From NCBI GenBank assembly GCA_025765615.1, contig JAIVFJ010000117.1, positions 62,001 to 126,000 on the forward strand: DNA of 64,000 bases, given 5' to 3'. This DNA is from Zopfochytrium polystomum. Taxonomy: Eukaryota > Chytridiomycota > Chytridiomycetes > Chytridiales > Chytridiaceae. Shown one piece after another: positions 54,464 to 64,000 of this stretch (positions are counted from its first letter, which is position 1; every line of letters begins with the position of its first letter). Position numbers and translations under genes: made by a program. The notes beneath the pieces were generated by a model. That model searched no databases. It saw only the letters and a list, made by a program, of their open reading frames with translations, and was not told the origin of the DNA.

Positions 54464-56456
54464 ATGGCTTCAACTACGACTGTGGCTTCGAAGACTGCGA
54501 CTTCGGCCTCCCGTTCGGGTGAGGGCCCCTACCGCCCTGAGGGTATGAAGTTGTACACCAACACCGTGTAAGGTCTGACCCTTGTCCTTAGAGACAACTT
54601 CAGCTTCAGTCCCTTACACTCCGACTGGTTCTACGTCCACCCGTCCTTCCACTGTTCCTAGGCCGAAGGCTGCCCAGGGCAAAAAGAAGGTTGGTGCTCG
54701 TTCGACACCTATCAAGGCTGCCCCTGCTTCTGTCGAGCCTTTTGGTGGCCTTTCTTCCCAGTTGGATGGCCCCTTCGCGCCTCAACGATACGACTTGCGC
54801 TTTACAAAGGAACGCATTGGCGTCTTGAGCACCCCGTTCAAGTCAACTATCACGGACTACCTCCAGACTGCATTTGATGAGGTCCCTGACCCGACTCCAA
54901 TGGCAATCTCGCCTTTGCCTGCCAAGACACCTGCCGCTGGCGCCCAGGTCCCCACTTTCGCCCGTGGCCTCGCTGGCACGTACGGCTCTGGTAACACTCA
55001 GCGTACTGCCAATCCTGTTGCTACACCTACGGACCCAAAGCCCATCGGCCACACTACCCCAGTGTTCACCAATGTCGCAAGCGAGAAGCGCTTCAAGTCG
55101 TTCTTCCCCTCTGATGAGGACGATTCCCCCTTGCGTGCCAAGAACCCTGGAGTCCGCTTTACTGTTGACAGTATCCTCTCAGCAGAAGAGACTCCTGCCG
55201 CCGCTCGTAAGGCCCCTGCTGCGCACAAGATCAACCCACGCAGCACAGATGATCGACACCCTGACACTGTGGCTTCCCATGGACCGCTGGCCAGCACACA
55301 GCCTGCTGTGGCCACCCGTTTGCTTAAGCCTGAGCAACAACCAACCAGTGCTGTTCCCCGTATGACGATACTCAAGTGTGATCCTGTTGCCCCTCGTCAT
55401 CGCCTGTCGACAGACGACACCACTGCTCCTCCCCCTCTCCCTCCTAAGCAGGAGAGAACTGACGACTCTGGCTCTGATGGTGATGACGGTGAAAGTGACG
55501 ACACCCGCCCACCTAACAGCCCTCCTGGTGGTGACCCGTTCGATGCAGACCCCTTTAGCGACCCCAATGGTGTCCCCTCAGTCGGATACCTCACACTGAG
55601 CATCTACTTATTTGCATTCACCATGCATTCACCGACACCTGACGCTTTCGGACATGGATTTCTGGTTATGCTTCCACGCTTAACGGACGGAACTTTTCCA
55701 GATTGCTATGAGGTCTCAGAGACTTCGCGCATCTACCAGCACCTCGACCACTGGTATGCAACCACCGTTCGACCTGGCTTTCTTCGACGGTCTGTCCTCT
55801 GGGCCGCCTCAATCCTTCGCCACTGTGGACGAACACCTGCAACTGCCCTTTGGATTCCTGGCAGCTTCTTTTTGCCGCGAGACGACGACCCTCGTGACGG
55901 TGTTGCGTGGCCAACAATCGTCCACCTGACACTCCGTGACAACCCTGGCTTCCGCTCTGTACCAGCGCCCTTCGCGTACTTTGCTGTTCAAGCTATTGAC
56001 ACCGAGTTTGACTTCATTTCTGGTCTCTTTGTTGTAGAGGACCGCGCCCTGCAGCCTGGTTCTGCTGGAGAAGACTTTCTCCAACACGCTGCCGGATTTC
56101 CGCCTCGACCTGAGCGCCGCGATCAGTGGGTTGCGTGGGCCCTTTCAATCCTGAAAATCCCTCCCACTGCTACGACTCCTGGTTCACAGTTCCAGTTTTG
56201 TTTGCCACCTCGACGCAAGATTATCCCTGCTCCACCGGTTAAGGATGCAGATGTGTTACCGAACCCCTCGGTTGTGGCCTCTGCCGAGCGTGCTCGCAGG
56301 TCACTGCACTCCCCCAGCGGCTTGACAGACAGCCCCGGGAGAACCTCTGTTCTACTGTCTGGACCCAGTCACAATTTTAGTGACAATGGCCCTCGCGAAC
56401 AGACCCCTGCGCCCTTGTTACGTCACTCGCGCGGCCCCTCTGAGTCAAGCTCCTGA
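54464..56456 (+). CDS. ORF2, second copy
   Basis: Exons 54464-54518 and 54592-56456; the product appears identical to the first copy, including the stop at 56454-56456 and the open frame beyond it. Confidence 0.75.
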
Positions 56457-56607
56457 CAGTCCTACCGACGCAGAGAAACAGCCCACTCCGATACTTCAGA
56501 TGAGCCTGTGCCAACAACTGGCCTTAACCCTGCCTTCAGCAAGGAAGAGGTTAAGACCTACCGTATGGCCAACGCCCTCCCTATACTTAAGTGTTATGAA
56601 TCACCCT

Positions 56608-56836
56608 CTGGAAACCTCTGGAACCTTCTAGAACATTCCTTCATGGAACCTTCTGGAACCTTCTGGAACCTTCTAGAACATTCCTTCATGGAACCTTGTG
56701 GAACCTTCTGGAACCTTCTTTGCTTTCCTGACTTGTCTTGTTGTCATTGGTATCATTGGTATCATTGTATTACTAATTGCTCTTTCTGGAACTTTCTTTA
56801 AGTCTTGACAAGGAAGACTCTCAAAAGGTATAAAAG
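56608..56836 (+). promoter_or_regulatory. Heat-shock-element array and TATA box, second copy
   Basis: The array is at 56608-56721, with the eight-unit perfect run at 56646-56683, and the TATA box at 56829-56836. It now drives only a truncated gag. Confidence 0.85.
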
Positions 56837-56958
56837 GGGGATGGGGGACCTGTCCCATCCCTCAAGTGAATTATTGTTTCCAATACAATCATCACTCCTC
56901 TCAGTTCCTTGTCTGCCTTGCCCTGTCCTGCCATGTTCCTGACATTAAGGCAACGGAC

Positions 56959-57567
56959 ATGACAAAGGATGTGCCAGAGATCCTCAGTTTTCGCATGTCG
57001 CTCATCAACGCTCACCGCAGTATGGTGACAGACAGTGTTGATGACCGTGGCCCCGTTTACCTGGACGACAGTTCCTTCTTTGTTGGACTCCTCTCCATCA
57101 AGAATTTTGAGACTCTGAGTGGACGCAATTTCTTCCACTCCCTCAAATCACTGCAAAAATTGCGATGGACCTCGTTCTTGAAACAATTTGACTCACACTT
57201 CCTTGGTCCCACCGCTGACGAAAAAATTCGCAACACCTGGATCAATTATCGCTGGCCCAATGCCGCTGTTGATTCCCCAGTTGTGGCACTCAACCAACTC
57301 AGTCTGTTGAATGAGCACCTCAAGGAGCCCTATGATGAGACTCGACTGAAAGAATACCTGATTCATTCCTGCCGTGATGAACTTTTACACTACCAAACGG
57401 TGGCCGAACCCTTCTTCACAGCTGAAGGTGGTGTGCGGAAGTTCCACGACCTAGACATTACCCCTCTCCAAGTTGCAGAGCGCGACACAGCCCGGCGGGG
57501 TGCGTGTACGATCGCAGGTGTTTCTGCGTGCGAGTTCCCTGCTGGCGACCTTCCGACCCCTACATAG
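56959..57567 (+). pseudogene. Truncated gag-pol of the second copy
   Basis: Identical to the start of gag-pol for ~174 residues, then interrupted at 57482. The last ~28 codons to the stop at 57567 are read from element 2 sequence and are not homologous. No knuckle, protease or polymerase domains remain. Confidence 0.9.
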
Positions 57568-58047
57568 TCGACTCCCTTCTCTCTCTCCCCCCCGTCGCTG
57601 GCGACGACGAGGGCTCCCGCAGCACTGTCTGAGATGAGGGGCGCTAGGTCGCGCCCTGTCTGTCCGGTCGCTATTAACCGCTCCTGTTGTATTTGAGATT
57701 AGGTTCCTGAGATAAAAACCCCCGTTTCCCTCTTCTCTCTCTTTATTCTGCGGTTGTGTTGCGCCCTTGGGAGTGCCCTTCCGTTTCCCCTCGCATCAGC
57801 CCACAGCCCCACGAGTAATCGGTGCTCTGGCACCGATCCTTCAGAGGATTGTCCCTCTGAATGTTCATTCTTTGTGTTTGAGACCCCTGTTAGACAGATC
57901 AGTAGGGATACTTCGTGGACTAGGCAAGTAGTAGGGTTGAAACACCCCCTAGACAACAGCCCAATAAAGTTAGTTTTAGCCTATTATTTGCTTTCCCTCA
58001 CTCTAGGGCCCAGATCCCAGGGTCAAAGGAGTGAGTATAGTCTCACA
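57483..58047 (+). repeat. LTR-like 5' region of element 2 (~565 bp)
   Basis: Ends TCTCACA followed by G8CTTCC exactly as in element 1. It contains a TATA-like GAGATAAAAACC near 57708-57719 and AATAAAG near 57962, in the order expected for U3-R-U5. The left border is not certain because no TG...CA inverted terminus is found at 57483. Confidence 0.6.
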
Positions 58048-59744
58048 GGGGGGGGCTTCCGGTTTAAACTGCGCCTGTAAAGCGGTGGGCGCGTTTAAGC
58101 AACGAATTTCGAACGTATTTTTCATGATCGCGACGCTCGCGAACGAAAATCCTCGACAGAAATCGTCGACGAAAGTCGGCAATGATAAAGGCGGGTGGCA
58201 CTTTTTCGTTTGAGACACCCTCGTTTTTGATGTTACCACTTAGTAACTCGACCCGAAAACTCAACATATCCACCACGTGGATAGCGCGTTTGAAAGCTAT
58301 GCCAATTCCGCGTATGGATCTGTAAAAGTTAGCAGCTTTTAATTAGTAAAAAAAATTAGAAAAAATCGCAAAGTTAATTCGCGATGGGCAAGGTTCGATG
58401 CTCCAACATTGTAACTCCACGGAGAATCTAGCTAGAGACCTTCGTGATAGTGCGTTGGAAAGCCCTCGCCGAGCGCTGTTGAACGACATCGTTACGCTTT
58501 TGCTACATGCAATATCCACGGAGTTAGTTCCGAAAACCGACTTTTTGTAGAGGCCTTCGGCGGACCTGCCGTACCCCTACGCTTGTAGAGCTTGCTTTCG
58601 GCATCACGAATATGTATTTTTCATTTGAAGTTAATATGTAGAATCAGGTGTTACAACCGGATTTCAATCCACTACTTTGCTGGTGACCCCCACAAAGCTA
58701 GCTTTCGCTAGGAAGCGTAACCCTCTCTGGCAGTAGGCTTAAAAGATGCTCTAAGCTGTTCTCTTACTATTCATGATCGAGAAGCTGCATGCTTGTTATG
58801 CATAACACGCTGAATTTCGAAAAATGCGGTTTTCCTAATTAAACTGTATGTTTCCAGTAAAATTCGCGGAAATACCCTAAACCTCGCGCTCCTCAGTGCT
58901 AAAAAGATTAACAGTACCTTGCTCTTGCTGTAGGAAAGGTTTTGGAGCGAGCTACGCTCGCCAACCATCTGTAACAAGCAAATTTACACTCGGCGCCATA
59001 TAAAGCGAAGTTGTAAGAGGCCTAACCTAACACTCGCGTCTGACGAGCGAATTTAGCAATTCCCCCAGCATAAATAGTTGAAAGCAACTCTTCTCTTGTG
59101 TTTTACGCTGCTGAACTGGCCAGAAACACGTAACCTGGGGCGTACCACCTCGCAGTACTCAACCCCCTAAGTAAACCCTGCTCTGACCTACTGCTAACCA
59201 CACGGAGGTCGGGGAACGCTCATTTTGAGCTGAAAAGTTGAAGAACTCTTAGTTCTACTCGATTACTTGGTCCCTGTGTACCAGGGTAATTTTTCCCCAA
59301 ACGAAGTTAAGAAAAATAGGTTGTGCGCTTTGGTGCGAAAAATCTTTGTCCCTGTGTAACTCCGCCGTTACAAGGGGTACGAAGATGAAACTTGGTAAAT
59401 AGTTTTATCACAACAATATCCAGGCACTCCCAAAACAGCGAGTCGCCTCGTTTCCCCTATCCTGAGATACCGTTTTTCGCTTGGCACTCCACGAGATTTT
59501 GGAAAATCGATGATTCTCCGACATGAGCAGATAGAACTCGCCGAGCTCTATCTGCCTATGGATGTTCATAATTTTCGGATTATTTTCCAGCTACAGGGCG
59601 TGGCAGGAACAAGCTTCATTGACTTGCTTGAAAAATTTTACAATATAAATTTGTAAAAGAAAAAAAAAAGAAAGAAAGAAAGAAAAGTTTTTCACAACAG
59701 ACACCGTCCCCGTCTGCACCCGTTCCCGACTCCCCGCGATCGCG
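58048..59744 (+). other. Long leader of element 2
   Basis: About 1.7 kb without a meaningful frame. G8 lies at 58048-58055 and there is a purine-rich AAAG repeat near 59658-59686. No tRNA-like fold as clear as that in element 1 was found. Confidence 0.5.
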
Positions 59745-61179
59745 ATGACGAAGAACAAAGGCAAACAGCCCACTGCTGATGCCCGGGCCCCCAGGGCGGC
59801 AGATCTCCTGGAACTGCTCTTTCCTATAGACTCCCTGAGACCAACAGCACCCCGTCAGGCTCCGTGATCGCGGCTGCTTCCCCGACTGCTCCTGCCGCGG
59901 CTCCCCAACTGACCACTGAAAACGTGTCACCCACCTCCGCTTTTGCGACAGCTGGGACCCTGACGCGTCAGTCGACTGCTCCTGAGGGGCGCAGCACTAC
60001 AGTTGTACCGACTATCCCTCCAGTCCGCGGACCCCGCGCCCAAGGTGCTCCCCCCGTTTCGTTTATGGGAGCGAACCTCGCTGTCGCGCCCGTTCGATTT
60101 ACGCGTGCCGAAGTTCGTCAACAGCTCCAACAACAAGGCGCAGTTGCAAACAACCGTGCCGTTAATCAGCAGTACTACAGCCTTCAGCAGCGTGCTGCCA
60201 AATACGCCCGTGTAGCAACAGAGATGAGAGTTCGTCGCGACCTGGAACGCGAGGAGCAACGCAAGCGAGCCCGACGCGCCTCTGCTCGTGCAGCTGCACG
60301 CCACGCTGGTGCCCGTAACGCAGCCGCCTGTCGAGTTGCAACTCCTGCCGCTACTCCTGCTCCAGTCATGCCCGTCGCAGCGGCTCCGACCTCTGTTGTC
60401 CCTGCTGCCGTCCCAACAGCAGTGAATGCCCCTGGCACCACTCCCATGGATGTTGACCGCGATGCCACTCCCGTCGCTGAGATCTCTCCCAATCGAGTCA
60501 TTACTGGCGACCTTGAACGCGTCGTGGTACAAACAGCAACCATACCACCCTGTCCTGGACTAGCCGCTATCTCCCATCCAATTGCAGATTTGTCCAGCTT
60601 AACACCAAGCTGCAGGGAATCCAGGAATTCAAAGCTCTTGCCCAACAAGCTCCTGCTACAACGGAAGTGTTTGCGCGCACCTTTACGCCAGCCCCAACAC
60701 CAGCTTCCTTGACACCAGCTGCCACGATGCCGTCTACGCCAGCTGATCTGGACACCGTCATGGTCGGTACGCCTGCCAGCCTTCCTAACCGACCTGTCAA
60801 CACTCTTGCAGAAGTGGCCCAGCTTAATGACATGCAGTGGGCCCGTTTCTTCAACGACATGGGCACCCCAACCCCTGAGGAAATTGCTCTCTCCTCAGTA
60901 TACTCCGTGCCTGGAAACAATGCGCTTATCAACGCGCTCAGCGACATCTTCGAAGGATCCGCCAGCAGCCCTGTCACCCCAACTGCTCTTGCTGCCACTG
61001 CCGCTGCTGCTGCTGCAGCTACAGTGTCGGTGCCTGTCCCTGTCAGTGCGCTGCCTGCCAATACTACTGAGGATATTAGTAACACTGACAAGGATACGCT
61101 TGAGAGTGCTATCATTCTTGCTGAGCGTTTTGGAAGTAGGCCTGTTAGCCGCTCTTCTTCCCCGCATGCTGAACCCTGA
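59745..61179 (+). CDS. Element 2 ORF1 (split over frames)
   Basis: An ATG at 59745 opens MTKNKGKQPTADAR, then the frame shifts. A main frame runs to 60712 and a further frame continues to 61179 (containing QLNDMQWARFFNDMGTPTPE). Likely joins are an intron ending at CTATAG (59825) and another ending at TTGCAG near 60590, but I could not fix both donors. The central block (QQRAAKYARVATEM, followed by Arg/Ala-rich sequence) resembles element 1 ORF1, and the overall layout (basic middle, Pro/Thr/Ala-rich end) is the same. The function is unknown. Indels rather than introns could explain the frame changes. Confidence 0.5.
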
Positions 61180-61337
61180 GTTGTTTTCACGCGTTTTTCT
61201 GTTTTGTTGGCCTAGAAGCTGCACAAATAGAAATAAAACTGTTTTCCTTGTTTCAACTAATCCTGGACCTATGCCTGTTTTTCGTTAACAAAGTTGAAAA
61301 ACTTTGGTTGTGCTGCCAACCAGTGGCATCAAAAAAG

Positions 61338-61344
61338 TATAAAG
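61338..61344 (+). promoter_or_regulatory. TATA box ahead of the element 2 Gag frame
   Basis: AGTATAAAGGAAGGG lies 98 nt upstream of the ATG at 61436, mirroring the separate promoters in element 1. Confidence 0.5.
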
Positions 61345-61435
61345 GAAGGGCCCTCCTGGGTTCCCCCCTCCCCATTTCCCCACTTGCCCATTCAACAAGT
61401 GTGTATAGAAGTTCAAACTCCAAAGAAGCTACGCC

Positions 61436-63764
61436 ATGGCTGACTGCGTACCTGACACCGAACACGATGCTGGTAGGCCTGCCTCTGCAGAAGCAGGTTC
61501 TGACACACGCCGTCGCACCATCGTCACACTGGGTGATGCTACTGTTGTTGCTATTGCAGATGAGACCTTTCCTGACCGACCGGTAGGCAATGAGGTGGTG
61601 CACCACTACATATCATCACTAACTCTGGTATAAGGGTATTGTCATTGACGCTGATGGTGACGATGACGAAAGTGGCCTTCCACAGCGGGGGTTCTTCCAA
61701 CTCGAGGCTCGAGTCTTCGTGTTCACCCGCCACTCTGCTCTCACAGATGACATTAGTACAGACGGCCACTTTGCTCTCCTCAGCACTACTGGTAGTTATT
61801 GCCAAGCCATCCTACCCGAGTCTGACCTCGAGCAGTACATCGTCGGACAGCTGTCCATTGACCTCAATGAACTGATGCCTGCCAGCTTCGTTGCCCATTC
61901 CCCTGAATGGATTGATTGGCTTTTTGCCCACCTGCCCCGCGACTGGCCTGGCGCTCCTGTCCTTACATCCCCCGGCAAGACAGATACATTGGACATAACC
62001 ACTGCCCTCAAAGACCTGGACGGCACATACACGATGTCTACCTTCATGCACCTCGGTATCCACATCAACTTTGAAACTGCTGTTGATGAGCTTTTCGAAC
62101 CTGTTCACTTCTACCTCGAAGCCATCGACGCTGATGTTGTCTTCCTCCCCTGGGAAGGCAAGTTCGTACGACCTGGTGTGGGTATCGTCACCCAAGGTTC
62201 GCCCTCAGAGCTCCACCTGTATCGCTACCTCCGCACGGTGTACCCCGATCTACCTGCTGTACCCCGGGTAACTGACAACTGGGCTACCCAGGTTGCTAGT
62301 ATCCCCAGCTTTCGCACTGCAGCTGAACGGCCCTTCCCGATCCCCTCGCGCGTGGAACAATTCACAGTGCCTACTGAGAGTCGTCGCCCGCGAGTTTTGC
62401 CTGATCCTTCAGCTTTCGTCCACCCACGACCACGCGTACGCCTTTCGTCGATGTCCTCAGAGATCCCCACCTCTGACGCCACTTCCCGCCCTCGGTCATC
62501 CCCTTCTGCCCATTTTGATGCTGAGGCAGCCCGAACTGCAGCTGCCCGCGCTGCCCTTGCCCGTGCTAACGCCGCCTGTGCTGAAATTGCTGAAGCTGCT
62601 ACCCGCGGGGCTGCTTCCCATCGATCTGCTGAACGTGCTGCCCTCGTTCGCCAGGAGGCTGAACAAGCTGCAGCTGCCCATGCGACTAGCTTCCGTGACA
62701 CTGCTGACACCGCTCGCCGCTCCAGACTTGCTGCCCAAGAAGCTGAGGCTGCTTGGGCTGAAGAATACCACCGACGTGCTGCCACAGTGGCCCCATCCAC
62801 TGCTGCTCGAGTTCCAACTGCCCACACTGCCAGCCCCTCTCGTCCCCCTATTGAGACATTGTACCGTCAATCACTTGCACCACCACATAGCGCACATGTC
62901 CCCTATGTGTCCCCACCTGGAGTTGTGTCTCCGCGGACAGCACAGACACCTGTGTCAGTGGCACCTCGCCGCACACCACCCATGCCATCAGGAGTTGGTG
63001 TGCCACCAATTCCCGACCCCATGGCACATGACGAGACCCTCGAACCTGTCAGTCCCTTTTCTGGTTTTGGCAACGGTGGTCCAAACAGGAATATCGACTA
63101 CCGTGTTGCCAAAGACATGCGCAAGCACCATGCCATCCCACCACTCTTACAGTTGGATCGCAATACAGATATCCCATCGCTGCTGAACTTTCGCTCCCAT
63201 GTCTTCAGTTGCTTGACGCGTCTGGTCCTCCAACCTGTCGACGCTTCCATGTACGAACCCCTTTTCTGGGACACTGGCAGTTTCTTTGAGCACATGCTCA
63301 ATGCAAGCACTTTTCCAACAGCAAAAGGCTCCCAGTTCTTCAAGTGCATTCGAGGGAGCCTCTCCTCCTTTACCTGGACAACCTTCAAGGCCATGTACGA
63401 TCAGCACTTTGGCCTTGACTCTGAAACGACAATTGACTCTGCGTTCCGTGACTACACCTGGTCGCCATCGGCCACTTCTCCTGCCGCTGCCTTGACCGAC
63501 CTTGAGCTCCTCAACTCGCACCAGTCAGAGCCTCACGGCCAGCGTGGCATCAAGAAGCAGTTGGTTGAATCTTGCACCAACCAAGCCCTTCAAGAGGTCA
63601 TCCAACACAATCTCATCCCAACTGCAGCTGGCCAGTTTAATTACTTGGATCACTGCGTCACAGCCAACGACCTTGCCCGGCGCCTCAACATGCTCTCTCT
63701 CACCAACCTTCCTGGTCGGTCTGAGTTCAATGCTCTGTGGCCGCTCCTCTGCTGTCTGCACTGA
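61436..63764 (+). CDS. Element 2 ORF2-Gag continuous protein, spliced
   Basis: Exon 1 is 61436-61582 and exon 2 is 61635-63764. The donor is GTAGGC, there is a CACTAAC branch-like site, and the acceptor is TATAAG. The join is in phase 0. After an N-terminal globular part (GFFQLEARVFVFTRHS onward) comes an Ala/Glu/Arg-rich, probably coiled-coil stretch near 62510-62780 and a Pro-rich linker. A Gag domain homologous to the start of element 1 gag-pol follows (FFKCIRGSLSSFTWTTFKAM compared with FFHSLKSLQKLRWTSFLKQF). Here ORF2 and Gag are one frame, unlike element 1. The frame ends at 63762-63764 just before the nucleocapsid. Confidence 0.75.
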
Positions 63765-64000
63765 ACGACCTGCCACTCCCTTGTCCCGTCCCCACCGCAC
63801 TTATACTGCGGAGGAGGAAACCATGTATGGCAGCGCACCACCCCCAGTGATGCTTGAGACTTCTCTCCCCCGGCAGCGCTCACAGTCCCGTGAGCGCTCC
63901 AGCTCCTGCCACCTCTGCGACAAGCCTGGTCACTTTGTTTCAAACTGCCCTGAGCTTGCTGCAGCTAAGCAGGCGGTCAAAGACAAGTATGTCAATGCCT
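63715..64000 (+). CDS. Element 2 nucleocapsid zinc knuckle (+1 frame), runs off window
   Basis: The frame one base ahead of the Gag frame is open from 63496 to the window end. It encodes an Arg/Ser/Pro-rich linker and a CCHC knuckle CHLCDKPGHFVSNC at 63907-63948. In element 1 the knuckle is in frame with Gag. A +1 ribosomal frameshift, an intron (a GTCGGT donor-like site lies at 63715) or a mutation would be needed to join them. Confidence 0.75.

Larger units (their letters stand above)
51894..57482 (+). mobile_element. Truncated second internal region of element 1
   Basis: Identical to 35787-41375 apart from at least one substitution (37316 versus 53423, which changes Ala to Thr in ORF1). 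Homology stops abruptly at 57482, inside the Gag part of gag-pol, where unrelated sequence of element 2 begins. The structure LTR-internal-LTR-internal could come from LTR-LTR recombination between tandem copies, followed by insertion of element 2. Confidence 0.9.
57483..64000 (+). mobile_element. 5' part of a second, related LTR retroelement (element 2)
   Basis: It begins where element 1 homology ends. It shares with element 1 a 22-nt LTR/leader junction block, an ORF1 with a similar basic block, and a homologous Gag with zinc knuckle. Its nucleotide sequence is otherwise diverged, so it is a different family of the same lineage. The 5' end does not start with TGTGAG, so either the left end is truncated or the family has a different terminus. 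Pol and the 3' LTR lie beyond the window. Confidence 0.85.

Overview
The window is nuclear DNA from a eukaryote. Genes are GC-rich and intron-rich, most introns are about 60-200 nt with GT-AG borders, and microsatellites and homopolymers are abundant. A soluble (ADCY10-type) adenylyl cyclase, a GABA-B-like class C receptor, a C-x-H-x3-R-x2-C repeat protein, an Rce1 protease, mevalonate kinase and chromodomain Ty3/gypsy elements together suggest an early-diverging zoosporic (chytrid-like) fungus. That assignment is inference; no marker here settles it.

Layout. 1-560: inverted fragment of the LTR that appears intact further right. 561-3460: mostly non-coding, with one possible small membrane protein. 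3461-32286: the host gene block. In order: a Cys/His-repeat protein (+), soluble adenylyl cyclase (+), a class C GPCR with a PH-like tail (+), a kinesin with a SAM-like tail (+), a pogo-type transposase remnant, exonuclease V/EXO5 (-), tRNA-Leu(UAG) (-), MZT1/MOZART1 (+), the CAAX protease RCE1 (+) and mevalonate kinase (-). I rebuilt exon structures by hand from reading frame, splice signals and family motifs. For six of the spliced genes the summed exon length is a multiple of three. EXO5 becomes so only if one base of a homopolymer is dropped.

33596-57482: an LTR retrotransposon arranged LTR-internal-LTR-internal(truncated). Each LTR is 2,191 bp and the first unit (33596-51893) is about 18.3 kb. 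It encodes ORF1 (spliced), ORF2 (spliced, Gag-N-like) and a 2,924-residue gag-pol. The polyprotein order is Gag, zinc knuckle, aspartic protease, RT, RNase H, a complete AP-endonuclease (APE1/ExoIII) domain, integrase, an unassigned insert, a GPY/F-like motif and a chromodomain. A dense heat-shock-element array followed by a TATA box sits directly upstream of gag-pol. 57483-64000 is the 5' part of a second, related element that interrupts the truncated second copy. In it the ORF2 and Gag equivalents are one continuous frame.

The host genes do not form a pathway. Cyclase and receptor both suggest signalling. RCE1 and mevalonate kinase meet at prenylation, since mevalonate feeds the isoprenoids attached to CAAX proteins. 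Kinesin and MZT1 are both microtubule-related. The most unusual content is the retrotransposon: an AP endonuclease inside a chromovirus polyprotein, a heat-shock-type internal promoter, and several separately promoted, intron-bearing ORFs.
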